Shown one piece after another: positions 1 to 13,283 of a DNA stretch of 64,000 bases. The position numbers and the translations under genes are program-made. Every line of letters begins with the position of its first letter. Within the stretch, counting starts at the first letter, position 1. The DNA is from Meghimatium bilineatum (Eukaryota > Mollusca > Gastropoda > Stylommatophora > Philomycidae): contig CM067306.1 of the NCBI GenBank assembly GCA_034231615.1, positions 44,832,094-44,896,093 on the forward strand. Reading direction: 5' to 3'. Below the pieces are notes generated by a model, which did not search any database, was not told the origin of the DNA, and was given only the letters and a program-made list of their open reading frames with translations.

Positions 1-72
1 CTCGCTGCATTCTGGGATATTACTCAGAAAATCATTGTACTGAAGCTTACTACACTAGAATTGAGTGTATTC

Positions 73-123
73 TGGCCTATTGCACATGATTCCGTTGTAC
101 TGCTGCTTAATACGTCAGAACAC
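73..123 (+). repeat. Sub-repeat A (51 bp)
   Basis: This is the first third of the monomer, from tggcctatt to cagaacac. Aligned to B it matches at about 39 of 49 positions in the common form of the two, then lacks about 9 bp that B and C have. A is the most variable part: it carries the IAHDS, ITLEF, ITHDF and NAHDF versions and the TGG to TAG change that defines dimers in the right half. The motif ttcgttgta lies here. Confidence 0.85.
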
Positions 124-183
124 TGGCGTATTACACAAGAAATGGGTGTATTGCAGTTTAGTACGCCAAAACTCGTTGTATTC
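124..183 (+). repeat. Sub-repeat B (60 bp)
   Basis: This is the second third, from tggcgtatta to cgttgtattc. It holds four of the monomer's roughly five CpGs (ggcgta, cacgaa, tacgcc, ctcgtt). It aligns end to end with C at about 42 of 60 positions. The variants acacaag, acacaca and aaacacg near its start separate monomer types. The ttatgag variant introduces an in-frame TGA. Confidence 0.85.
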
Positions 184-243
184 TGGGATATTACTCACAA
201 ATTCATTGTACTGAAGCTTACTACACTAGAATTGAGTGTATTC
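184..243 (+). repeat. Sub-repeat C (60 bp)
   Basis: This is the last third, from tgggatatta to gagtgtattc. It carries the HindIII site aagctt, which is lost in the ctgacgctt and ctgaaactt variants. It also holds the ctagaat stretch that pairs with attctag across the monomer border when the next A begins with tag. Variants gatattactcac, catattaatcac and cacattactcac are useful type markers. Confidence 0.85.
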
Positions 244-2466
244 TGGCCTATAACACTCGAATTCGTTGTATGGCACCTTAATACTTCAGAACACTGGCGT
301 ATTACAAAAGAATTGGGTGTATTGCAGTTTATTACGCCAATACTCGTTGCATTCTGGGATATTACTCAGAAAATCATTGTACTGAAGCTTACTACACTAG
401 AATTGAGTGTATTCTGGCCTATTGCACATGATTCCGTTGTACTGCTGCTTAATACTTCAGAACACTGGCGTATTACACAAGAATTGGGTGTATTGCAGTT
501 CAGTACGCCAAAACTCGTTGTATTCTGGGATATTACTCACAAATTCATTGTACTGAAGCTTACTACACTAGAATTGAGTGTATTCTGGCCTATAACACTC
601 GAATTCGTTGTATGGCACCTTAATACGTCAGAACACTGGCGTATTACACAAGAATTGGGTGTATTGCAGTTTAGTACGCCAAAACTCGTTGTATTCTGGG
701 ATATTACTCACAAATTCATTGTGCTGAAGCTTACTACAATAGAATTGAGTGTATTCTGGCCTATAACACTCGAATTCGTTGTATTGCAGCTTAATACGTC
801 AGAACACTGGCGTATCACATACGAATTGCGTGTATTGCAGTTTATTACGCCAATACTCGTTGCATTCTGGGATATTACTCAGAAAATCATTGTACTGAAG
901 CTTACTACACTAGAATTGAGTGTATTCTGGCCTATTGCACATGATTCCGTTGTACTGCTGCTTAATACGTCAGAACACTGGCGTATTACACAAGAATTGG
1001 GTGTATTGCAGTTTAGCACGCCAAAACTCGTTGTATTCTGGGATATTACTCACAAATTCATTGTACTGAAGCTTACTACACTAGAATTGAGTGTATTCTG
1101 GCCTATAACACTCGAATTCGTTGTATGGCACCTTAATACTTCAGAACACTGGCGTATTACACAAGAATTGGGTGTATTGCAGTTTATTACGCCAATACTC
1201 GTTGCATTCTGGGATATTACTCAGAAAATCATTGTACTGAAGCTTACTACACTAGCATTGAGTGTATTCTGACCTATTGCACATGATTCCGTTGTACTGC
1301 TGCTTAATACGTCAGAACACTGGCGTATTACACAAGAATTGGGTGTATTGCAGTTCAGTACGCCAAAACTCGTTGTATTCTGGGATATTACTCACAAATT
1401 CATTGTACTGAAGCTTACTACACTAGAATTGAGTGTATTCTGGCCTATAACACTCGAATTCGTTGTATGGCACCTTAATACGTCAGAACACTGGCGTATT
1501 ACACAAGAATTGGGTGTATTGCATTTTAGTACGCTAAAACTCGTTGTATTCTGGGATATTACTCACAAATTCATTGTGCTGAAGCTTACTACATTAGAAT
1601 TGAGTGTATTCTGGCCTATAACACTCGAATTCGTTGTATCGCAGCTTAATACGCCAGAACACTGGCGTATCACATACGAATTGGGTGTATTGCAGTTTAG
1701 TACGCCACCACTGGTTGTATTCTGGCACATTACTCACAAATTCATTGTACTGACGCTTACTACACTAGAATTGAGTGTATTCTGGTCCATTATACATGAT
1801 TTCGTTGTATTGCAGCTTAATACGTCAGAACACTGGCGTATTACACAAGAATTGGGTGTATTGCAGTTTAGTACGCCAATACTCGTTGCATTCTGGGATA
1901 TTACTCAGAAAATCATTGTACTGAAGCTTACTACACTAGAATTGAGTGTATTCTAGCCTATTGCACATGATTCCGTTGTACTGCTGCTTAATACGTCAGA
2001 AGACTGGCGTATTACACAAGAATTGGGTGTATTGCAGTTTAGTACGCCAAAACTCGTTGTATTCTGGGATATTACTCACAAATTCATTGTACTGAAGCTT
2101 ACTACACTAGAGTTGAGTGTATTCTGGCCTATAACACTCGAATTCGTTGTATGGCACCTTAATACTGCAGATCACTGGCGTATTAAACACGAATTGGGTG
2201 TATTGCAGTTTAGTACGACAAAACTCGATGTATTCTGGGATATTACTCACAAAATCATTGTACTGAAGCTTACTACACTAGAATTGAGTGTATTCTGGCC
2301 CATTACACATGATTTCGTTGTATTGCACCTTAATACTTCAGAACACTGGCGTATTACACAAGAATTGGGTGCATTGCAGTTTATTACGCCAATACTCGTT
2401 GCATTCTGGGATATTACTCAGAAAATCATTGTACTGAAGCTTACTACACTAGAATTGAGTGTATTC

Positions 2467-4860
2467 TAGCCTATTACACATGATTTCGTTGTAGTGCAGC
2501 TTGATACTTCAGAACTCTGGCGTATTACACACACATTGGGTGTATTGCAGTTTAGTACGCCAAACCTCGTTGTATTCTGGGATATTACTCACAAATTCAT
2601 TGTACTGACGCTTACTACACTAGAATTTAGTGTATTCTGGCCTATTACACATGATTTCGTTGTATTGCAGCTTAATACTTCAGAACACTGGCGTATTAAA
2701 CACGAATTATGAGTATTGCAGTTTAGTACGCCAAAACTCGTTGTATTCTGACATATTAATCACAAATTCATTGCACTGAAGCTTACTACATTAGAATTGA
2801 GTGTATTCTAGCCTATTACACATGATTTCGTTGTAGTGCAGCTTAATACTTCAGAACTCTGGCGTATTACACAAAAATTGAGTGTATTGCAGTTAAGTAC
2901 GACAAAACTCGTTGTATTCTGGGATATTACTCACAAATTAATTGTACTGAAACTTACTACACTAGAATTGAGTGTATTCTAGCCTATTACACATGATTTC
3001 GTTGTAGTGCAGCTTAATACTACAGAACTCTGGCGTATTACACACAAATTGGGTGTATTGCAGTTTAGTACGCTAAAACTCGTTGTATTCTGGCATATTA
3101 CTCACAAATTCATTGTACTGAAGCTTACTACACTAGAATTGAGTGTATTCTGGCCCATTACACATGATTTCGTTGTATTGCACCTTAATACTGCAGAACA
3201 CTGGCGTATTAAACACGAATTGGGTGTATTGCAGTTTACTACGCCAAAACTCGTTGTATTCTGGCATATTACTCACAAATTGTGTGTACTGAAGCTTACT
3301 ACACTAGAATTAAGTGTTTTCTGGCCTATTGCACATGATTTCGTTGTACTGCAGCTTAATACGTCAGAACATTGGCGTATTACACACAAATTGGGTGTAT
3401 TGCAGTTTAGTACGCCAAACCTCGTTGTATTCTGGGATATTACTCACAAATTCATTGTACTGACGCTTACTACACTAGAATTGAGTGTATTCTGGCCTAT
3501 AACACTCGAATTCGTTGTATGGCACCTTAATAATGCAGATCACTGGCGTATTAAACACGAATTGGGTGTATTGCAGTTTAGTACGACAAAACTCGTTGTA
3601 TTCTGGGATATTACTCACAAATTCATTGTACTGACGCTTACTACACTAGAATTGAGTGTATTCTGGTCCATTACACATGATTTCGTTGTATTGCAGCTTA
3701 ATACTGTAGAACATTGGCGTATTAAACACGGATTGGGAGTATTGCAGTTTAGTACGCCAAAACTCGTTGTATTCTGGCATATTAATCACAGATTCATTGC
3801 ACTGAAGCTTACTACACTAGAATTGAGTGTATACTGGCCTATTGCACATGCTTTCGTTGTACTGCAGCTTAATACGTCAGAACACTGGCGTATTACACAA
3901 GAATTGGGTGTATTGCAGTTTAGTACGACAAAACTCGTTGTATTCTGGGATATTACTCACAAATTCATTGTACTGACGCTTACTACACTAGAATTGAATG
4001 TATTCTGGTCCATTACACATGATTTCGTTGTATTGCAGCTTAATACTGTAGAACATTGGCGTATTAAACACGAATTGGGAGTACTGCAGTTTAGTACGCC
4101 AAAACTCGTTGTATTCTGGCATATTAATCACAAATTCATTGCACTGAAGCTTACTACACTAGAATTGAGTGTATACTGGCCTATTGCACATGATTTCGTT
4201 GTACTGCAGCTTAATACGTCAGAACACTGGCGTATTACACAAGAATTGGGTGTATTGCAGTTTAGTACGCCAATACTCGTTGCATTCTGGGATATTACTC
4301 AGAAAATCATTGTACTGAAGCTTACTACACTAGAATTGAGTGTATTCTGGCCTATTGCACATGATTCCGTTGTACTGCTGCTTAATACGTCAGAACACTG
4401 GCGTATTACACAAGAATTGGGTGTATTGCAGTTTAGTACGCCAAAACTCGTTGTATTCTGGGATATTACTCACAAATTCATTGTACTGAAGCTTACTACA
4501 CTAGAGTTGAGTGTATTCTGGCCTATAACACTCGAATTCGTTGTATGGCACCTTAAAACTGCAGATCATTGGCGTATTAAACACGAATTGGGTGTATTGC
4601 AGTTTAGTACGACAAAACTCGATGTATTCTGGGATATTACTCACAAAATCATTGTACTGAAGCTTACTACACTAGAATTGAGTGTATTCTGGCCCATTAC
4701 ACATGATTTCGTTGTATTGCACCTTAATACTTCAGAACACTGGCGTATTACACAAGAATTGGGTGCATTGCAGTTTATTACGCCAATACTCGTTGCATTC
4801 TGGGATATTACTCAGAAAATCATTGTACTGAAGCTTACTACACTAGAATTGAGTGTATTC
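2467..4860 (+). repeat. 14-monomer unit opened by the cttgatac marker monomer
   Basis: 2467 is the first monomer with tag at its start and the private change cttgatacttc in A, the landmark I use for HOR domain 1. It is followed by monomers with ttatgag in B (TGA), a TGA opening C near 2749, and TAG-opening monomers at 2809 and 2980. From about 3007 the satellite frame is open to 4863. The unit mixes flank-type monomers (for example tttactacgcc with aattgtgtgtactg) with types belonging to the HOR proper. Confidence 0.75.
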
Positions 4861-7800
4861 TAGCCTATTACACATGATTTCGTTGTAGTGCAGCTTGATA
4901 CTTCAGAACTCTGGCGTATTACACACACTTTGAGTGTATTGCAGTTTAGTACGCCAAACCTCGTTGTATTCTGGGATATTACTCACAAATTCATTGTACT
5001 GACGCTTACTACACTAGAATTTAGTGTATTCTGGCCTATTACACATGATTTCGTTGTATTGCAGCTTAATACTTCAGAACACTGGCGTATTAAACACGTA
5101 TTATGAGTATTGCAGTTTAGTACGCCAAAACTCGTTGTATTCTGACATATTAATCACAAATTCATTGCACTGAAGCTTACTACATTAGAATTGAGTGTAT
5201 TCTAGCCTATTACACATGATTTCGTTGTAGTGCAGCTTAATACTTCAGAACTCTGGCGTATTACACAAAAATTGAGTGTATTGCAGTTAAGTACGACAAA
5301 ACTCGTTGTATTCTGGCATATTACTCACAAATTCATTGTACTGAAGCTTACTACACTAGAATTGAGTGTATTCTGGCCCATTACACATGATTTCGTTGTA
5401 TTGCACCTTAATACTGCAGAACACTGGCGTATTAAACACGAATTGGGTGTATTGCAGTTTACTACGCCAAAACTCGTTGTATTCTGGCATATTACTCACA
5501 AATTGTGTGTACTGAAGCTTACTACACTAGAATTAAGTGTTTTCTGACCTATTGCACATGATTTCGTTGTACTGCAGCTTAATACGTCAGAACATTGGCG
5601 TATTACACACAAATTGGGTGTATTGCAGTTTAGTACGCCAAACCTCGTTGTATTCTGGGATATTACTCACAAATTCATTGTACTGACGCTTACTACACTA
5701 GAATTGAGTGTATTCTGGTCCATTATACATGATTTCGTTGTATTGCAGCTTAATACTTCAGAACATTGGCGTATTAAACACGAATTGGGAGTATTGCAGT
5801 TTAGTACGCCAAAACTCGTTGTATTCTGGCATATTAATCACAAATTCATTGCACTGAAGCTTACTACACTAGAATTGAGTGTACACTGGCCTATTGCACA
5901 TGATTTCGTTGTACTGCAGCTTAATACGTCAGAACACAGGCGTATTACACACGAATTGGGTGTATTGCAGTTTAGTACGCCAAAACTCGTTGTATTATGG
6001 GATATTACTCACAACTTCATTGTACTGAAGCTTACTACACTAGAATTGAGTGTATTCTAGCCTATTACACATGTTTTCGTTGTAGTGCAGCTTAATACTT
6101 CAGAACTCTGGCGTATTACACACAAATTAGGTGTATTGCAGTTTAGTACGCTAATACTCGTTGTATTCTGGCATATTACTCACAAATTCATTGTACTGAA
6201 GCTTACTACACTAGAATTGAGTGTATTCTGGCCCATTACACATGATTTCGTTGTATTGCACCTTAATACTGCAGAACACTGGCTTATTAAACACGAATTG
6301 GGTGTATTGCAGTTTAGTACGCCACAACTCGTTGTATTCTGGCATATTACTCACAAATTGGGTGTACTGAAGCTTACTACACTAGAATTGAGTGTATTAT
6401 GGCCTATTGCACATGATTTCGTTGTAGTGCAGCTTAATACTTCAGAACACTGGCGTATTACACAAGAATTGGGTGTATTGCAGTTTATTACGCCAATACT
6501 CGTTGCATTCTGGGATATTACTCAGAAAATCATTGTACTGAAGCTTACTACACTAGAATTGAGTTTATTCTGGCCTATTGCACATGATTCCGTTGTACTG
6601 CTGCTTAATACGTCAGAACACTGGCGTATTACACAAGAATTGGGTGTATTGCAGTTTAGTACGCCAAAACTCGTTGTATTCTGGGATATTACTCACAAAT
6701 TCATTGTACTGAAGCTTACTACACTAGAATTGAGTGTATTCTGGCCTATAACACTCGAATTCGTTGTATGGCACCTTAATACTGCAGATCACTGGCGTAT
6801 TAAACACGAATTGGGTGTATTGCAGTTTAGTACGACAAAACTCGTTGTATTCTGGGATATTACTCACAAATTCATTGTACTGACGCTTACTACACTAGAA
6901 TTGAGTGTATTCTGGTCCATTACACATGATTTCGTTGTATTGCAGCTTAATACTGTAGAACATTGGCGTATTAAACACGAATTGGGAGTATTGCAGTTTA
7001 GTACGCCAAAACTCGTTGTATTCTGGCATATTAATCACAAATTCATTGCACTGAAGCTTACTACACTAGAATTGAGTGTATACTGGCCTATTGCACATGA
7101 TTTCGTTGTACTGCAGCTTAATACGTCAGAACACTGGCGTATTACACAAGAATTGGGTGTATTGCAGTTTAGTACGACAAAACTCGTTGTATTCTGGGAT
7201 ATTACTCACAAATTCATTGTACTGACGCTTACTACACTAGAATTGAGTGTATTCTGGTCCATTACACATGATTTCGTTGTATTGCAGCTTAATACTGTAG
7301 AACATTGGCGTATTAAACACGAATTGGGAGTATTGCAGTTTAGTACGCCAAAACTCGTTGTATTCTGGCATATTAATCACAAATTCATTGCACTGAAGCT
7401 TACTACACTAGAATTGAGTGTATTCTGGCCTATTGCACATGATTCCGTTGTACTGCTGCTTAATACGTCAGAACACTGGCGTATTACACAAGAATTGGGT
7501 GTATTGCAGTTTAGTACGCCAAAACTCGTTGTATTCTGGGATATTACTCACAAATTCATTGTACTGAAGCTTACTACACTAGAGTTGAGTGTATTCTGGC
7601 CTATAACACTCGAATTCGTTGTATGGCACCTTAATACTGCAGATCACTGGCGTATTAAACACGAATTGGGTGTATTGCAGTTTAGTCCGACAAAACTCGA
7701 TGTATTCTGGGATATTACTCACAAAATCATTGTACTGAAGCTTACTACACTAGAATTGAGTGTATTCTGGCCCATTACACATGATTTCGTTGTATTGCAC

Positions 7801-7938
7801 CTTAATACTTCAGAACACTGGCGTATTACACAAGAATTGGGTGCATTGCAGTTTATTACGCCAATACTCGTTGCATTCTGGGATATTACTCAGAAAATCA
7901 TTGTACTGAAAATTACTACACTAGAATTGAGTGTATTC
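4861..7938 (+). repeat. HOR domain 1 unit, 18 monomers (3078 bp), early form
   Basis: Landmark monomers at 4861 and 7939 are 3078 bp apart. The first seven monomers (4861-6057) are flank-type; the last eleven (6058-7938) follow the HOR order m2-m9, m16-m18, with the six-monomer block present only once. Private changes gccacaactc near 6321 and ctgaaaatt near 7908 recur exactly 3762 bp downstream. The length equals that of the later 18-mer but the composition differs, so equal length here is partly coincidence. Confidence 0.75.
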
Positions 7939-9521
7939 TAGCCTATTACACATGATTTCGTTGTAGTGCAGCTTGATACTTCAGAACTCTGGCGTATTAC
8001 ACACACATTGGGTGTATTGCAGTTTAGTACGCCAAACCTCGTTGTATTCTGGGATATTACTCACAAATTCATTGTACTGAAGCTTACTACACTAGAATTG
8101 AGTGTATTCTAGCCTATTACACATGATTTCGTTGTAGTGCAGCTTAATACTTCAGAACTCTGGCGTATTACACACAAATTAGGTGTATTGCAGTTTAGTA
8201 CGCTAATACTCGTTGTATTCTGGCATATTACTCACAAATTCATTGTACTGAAGCTTACTACACTAGAATTGAGTGTATTCTGACCCATTACACATGATTT
8301 CGTTGTATTGCACCTTAATACTGCAGAACACTGGCTTATTAAACACGAATTGGGTGTATTGCAGTTTAGTACGCCAAAACTCGTTGTATTCTGGCATATT
8401 ACTCACAAATTGGGTGTACTGAAGCTTACTACACTAGAATTGAGTGTATTATGGCCTATTGCACATGATTTCGTTTTAGTGCAGCTTAATACTTCAGAAC
8501 ACTGGCGTATTACACAAGAATTGGGTGTATTGCAGTTTAGTACGCCAAACCTCGTTGTATTCTGGGATATTACTCACAAATTCATTGTACTGACGCTTAC
8601 TACACTAGAATTGAGTGTATTCTGGTCCATTATACATGATTTCGTTGTATTGCAGCTTAATACTTCAGAACATTGGCGTATTAAACACGAATTGGGAGTA
8701 TTGCAGTTTAGTACGCCAAAACTCGTTGTATTCTGGCATATTAATCACAAATTCATTGCACTGAAGCTTACTACACTAGAATTGAGTGTACACTGGCCTA
8801 TTGCACATGATTTCGTTGTACTGCAGCTTAATACGTCAGAACACAGGCGTATTACACACGAATTGGGTGTATTGCAGTTTAGTACGCCAAAACTCGTTGT
8901 ATTATGGGATATTACTCACAACTTCATTGTACTGAAGCTTACTACACTAGAATTGAGTGTATTCTAGCCTATTACACATGTTTTCGTTGTAGTGCAGCTT
9001 AATACTTCAGAACTCTGGCGTATTACACACAAATTAGGTGTATTGCAGTTTAGTACGCTAATACTCGTTGTATTCTGGCATATTACTCACAAATTCATTG
9101 TACTGAAGCTTACTACACTAGAATTGAGTGTATTCTGGCCCATTACACATGATTTCGTTGTATTGCACCTTAATACTGCAGAACACTGGCTTATTAAACA
9201 CGAATTGGGTGTATTGCAGTTTAGTACGCCAAAACTCGTTGTATTCTGGCATATTACTCACAAATTGGGTGTACTGAAGCTTACTACACTAGAATTGAGT
9301 GTATTATGGCCTATTGCACATGATTTCGTTGTAGTGCAGCTTAATACTTCAGAACACTGGCGTATTACACAAGAATTGGGTGTATTGCAGTTTATTACGC
9401 CAATACTCGTTGCATTCTGGGATATTACTCAGAAAATAATTGTACTGAAGCTTACTACACTAGAATTGAGTTTATTCTGGCCTATTGCACATGATTCCGT
9501 TGTACTGCTGCTTAATACGTC
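5760..9521 (+). repeat. Tandem duplication of 22 monomers, copy 1 (3762 bp)
   Basis: This matches the next 3762 bp. Shared private variants are gccacaactc (6321 and 10083), ctgaaaatt (7908 and 11670), gagtttattc (about 6561 and 10323), the tgaccc stop-bearing monomer (8281 and 12043) and aaaataattg (9438 and 13200). Each pair is 3762 bp apart. The block includes a short inner re-amplification at 8965-9819 that repeats the m2-m3-m4 order. Boundaries are placed where flanking sequence stops agreeing and are good to a few tens of bases. Confidence 0.8.
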
Positions 9522-12500
9522 AGAACATTGGCGTATTAAACACGAATTGGGAGTATTGCAGTTTAGTACGCCAAAACTCGTTGTATTCTGGCATATTAAT
9601 CACAAATTCATTGCACTGAAGCTTACTACACTAGAATTGAGTGTACACTGGCCTATTGCACATGATTTCGTTGTACTGCAGCTTAATACGTCAGAACACA
9701 GGCGTATTACACACGAATTGGGTGTATTGCAGTTTAGTACGCCAAAACTCGTTGTATTATGGGATATTACTCACAACTTCATTGTACTGAAGCTTACTAC
9801 ACTAGAATTGAGTGTATTCTAGCCTATTACACATGTTTTCGTTGTAGTGCAGCTTAATACTTCAGAACTCTGGCGTATTACACACAAATTAGGTGTATTG
9901 CAGTTTAGTACGCTAATACTCGTTGTATTCTGGCATATTACTCACAAATTCATTGTACTGAAGCTTACTACACTAGAATTGAGTGTATTCTGGCCCATTA
10001 CACATGATTTCGTTGTATTGCACCTTAATACTGCAGAACACTGGCTTATTAAACACGAATTGGGTGTATTGCAGTTTAGTACGCCACAACTCGTTGTATT
10101 CTGGCATATTACTCACAAATTGGGTGTACTGAAGCTTACTACACTAGAATTGAGTGTATTATGGCCTATTGCACATGATTTCGTTGTAGTGCAGCTTAAT
10201 ACTTCAGAACACTGGCGTATTACACAAGAATTGGGTGTATTGCAGTTTATTACGCCAATACTCGTTGCATTCTGGGATATTACTCAGAAAATCATTGTAC
10301 TGAAGCTTACTACACTAGAATTGAGTTTATTCTGGCCTATTGCACATGATTCCGTTGTACTGCTGCTTAATACGTCAGAACACTGGCGTATTACACAAGA
10401 ATTGGGTGTATTGCAGTTTAGTACGCCAAAACTCGTTGTATTCTGGGATATTACTCACAAATTCATTGTACTGAAGCTTACTACACTAGAATTGAGTGTA
10501 TTCTGGCCTATAACACTCGAATTCGTTGTATGGCACCTTAATACTGCAGATCACTGGCGTATTAAACACGAATTGGGTGTATTGCAGTTTAGTACGACAA
10601 AACTCGTTGTATTCTGGGATATTACTCACAAATTCATTGTACTGACGCTTACTACACTAGAATTGAGTGTATTCTGGTCCATTACACATGATTTCGTTGT
10701 ATTGCAGCTTAATACTGTAGAACATTGGCGTATTAAACACGAATTGGGAGTATTGCAGTTTAGTACGCCAAAACTCGTTGTATTCTGGCATATTAATCAC
10801 AAATTCATTGCACTGAAGCTTACTACACTAGAATTGAGTGTATACTGGCCTATTGCACATGATTTCGTTGTACTGCAGCTTAATACGTCAGAACACTGGC
10901 GTATTACACAAGAATTGGGTGTATTGCAGTTTAGTACGACAAAACTCGTTGTATTCTGGGATATTACTCACAAATTCATTGTACTGACGCTTACTACACT
11001 AGAATTGAGTGTATTCTGGTCCATTACACATGATTTCGTTGTATTGCAGCTTAATACTGTAGAACATTGGCGTATTAAACACGAATTGGGAGTATTGCAG
11101 TTTAGTACGCCAAAACTCGTTGTATTCTGGCATATTAATCACAAATTCATTGCACTGAAGCTTACTACACTAGAATTGAGTGTATTCTGGCCTATTGCAC
11201 ATGATTCCGTTGTACTGCTGCTTAATACGTCAGAACACTGGCGTATTACACAAGAATTGGGTGTATTGCAGTTTAGTACGCCAAAACTCGTTGTATTCTG
11301 GGATATTACTCACAAATTCATTGTACTGAAGCTTACTACACTAGAGTTGAGTGTATTCTGGCCTATAACACTCGAATTCGTTGTATGGCACCTTAATACT
11401 GCAGATCACTGGCGTATTAAACACGAATTGGGTGTATTGCAGTTTAGTCCGACAAAACTCGATGTATTCTGGGATATTACTCACAAAATCATTGTACTGA
11501 AGCTTACTACACTAGAATTGAGTGTATTCTGGCCCATTACACATGATTTCGTTGTATTGCACCTTAATACTTCAGAACACTGGCGTATTACACAAGAATT
11601 GGGTGCATTGCAGTTTATTACGCCAATACTCGTTGCATTCTGGGATATTACTCAGAAAATCATTGTACTGAAAATTACTACACTAGAATTGAGTGTATTC
11701 TAGCCTATTACACATGATTTCGTTGTAGTGCAGCTTGATACTTCAGAACTCTGGCGTATTACACACACATTGGGTGTATTGCAGTTTAGTACGCCAAACC
11801 TCGTTGTATTCTGGGATATTACTCACAAATTCATTGTACTGAAGCTTACTACACTAGAATTGAGTGTATTCTAGCCTATTACACATGATTTCGTTGTAGT
11901 GCAGCTTAATACTTCAGAACTCTGGCGTATTACACACAAATTAGGTGTATTGCAGTTTAGTACGCTAATACTCGTTGTATTCTGGCATATTACTCACAAA
12001 TTCATTGTACTGAAGCTTACTACACTAGAATTGAGTGTATTCTGACCCATTACACATGATTTCGTTGTATTGCACCTTAATACTGCAGAACACTGGCTTA
12101 TTAAACACGAATTGGGTGTATTGCAGTTTAGTACGCCAAAACTCGTTGTATTCTGGCATATTACTCACAAATTGGGTGTACTGAAGCTTACTACACTAGA
12201 ATTGAGTGTATTATGGCCTATTGCACATGATTTCGTTTTAGTGCAGCTTAATACTTCAGAACACTGGCGTATTACACAAGAATTGGGTGTATTGCAGTTT
12301 AGTACGCCAAACCTCGTTGTATTCTGGGATATTACTCACAAATTCATTGTACTGACGCTTACTACACTAGAATTGAGTGTATTCTGGTCCATTATACATG
12401 ATTTCGTTGTATTGCAGCTTAATACTTCAGAACATTGGCGTATTAAACACGAATTGGGAGTATTGCAGTTTAGTACGCCAAAACTCGTTGTATTCTGGCA

Positions 12501-13283
12501 TATTAATCACAAATTCATTGCACTGAAGCTTACTACACTAGAATTGAGTGTACACTGGCCTATTGCACATGATTTCGTTGTACTGCAGCTTAATACGTCA
12601 GAACACAGGCGTATTACACACGAATTGGGTGTATTGCAGTTTAGTACGCCAAAACTCGTTGTATTATGGGATATTACTCACAACTTCATTGTACTGAAGC
12701 TTACTACACTAGAATTGAGTGTATTCTAGCCTATTACACATGTTTTCGTTGTAGTGCAGCTTAATACTTCAGAACTCTGGCGTATTACACACAAATTAGG
12801 TGTATTGCAGTTTAGTACGCTAATACTCGTTGTATTCTGGCATATTACTCACAAATTCATTGTACTGAAGCTTACTACACTAGAATTGAGTGTATTCTGG
12901 CCCATTACACATGATTTCGTTGTATTGCACCTTAATACTGCAGAACACTGGCTTATTAAACACGAATTGGGTGTATTGCAGTTTAGTACGCCAAAACTCG
13001 TTGTATTCTGGCATATTACTCACAAATTGGGTGTACTGAAGCTTACTACACTAGAATTGAGTGTATTATGGCCTATTGCACATGATTTCGTTGTAGTGCA
13101 GCTTAATACTTCAGAACACTGGCGTATTACACAAGAATTGGGTGTATTGCAGTTTATTACGCCAATACTCGTTGCATTCTGGGATATTACTCAGAAAATA
13201 ATTGTACTGAAGCTTACTACACTAGAATTGAGTTTATTCTGGCCTATTGCACATGATTCCGTTGTACTGCTGCTTAATACGTC
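9522..13283 (+). repeat. Tandem duplication of 22 monomers, copy 2 (3762 bp)
   Basis: This is the second copy of the block at 5760-9521. The join lies in the cagaaca(c/t)tgg border between A and B: upstream of it the copies have different A types (gcagcttaatacttc against gctgcttaatacgtc), downstream they agree. After about 13283 the sequence changes from the aaacacgaattgggag form to acacacgaattgggtg, which ends the match. Confidence 0.8.

Larger units (their letters stand above)
73..243 (+). repeat. Reference monomer (171 bp), sub-repeats A+B+C
   Basis: This is the first complete monomer and I use its phase throughout. It opens with tggcctatt and ends with gagtgtattc just before the next tggcctata. 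It divides into A (51 bp), B (60 bp) and C (60 bp). Translated from the tgg it gives 57 residues with a W opening each sub-repeat. The monomer is 57 codons long, which is why one frame can stay open across many copies. Confidence 0.95.
1..2466 (+). repeat. Left edge: mixed monomers, no fixed HOR
   Basis: One partial monomer and fourteen complete ones alternate between two kinds: one with catgattccgttgtactgctg in A, and one with ctcgaattcgttgta in A, which carries an EcoRI site. Some monomers combine the second A with the ctcagaaaatcatt form of C. The only stops in the satellite frame are TGA at 1270 and TAG at 1954, both at the opening tgg of A. The order is irregular, with no clean longer period, as expected for less homogenised sequence. 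Confidence 0.75.

Noticed and set aside
73..123. CENP-B-box-like motif in sub-repeat A (ttcgttgta)
   Set aside because: The first seven bases and one later A match the alpha-satellite box, but the essential CGGG half is replaced by GCAG in the usual form (ttgcagc). Only part of the motif is present, so binding cannot be claimed.
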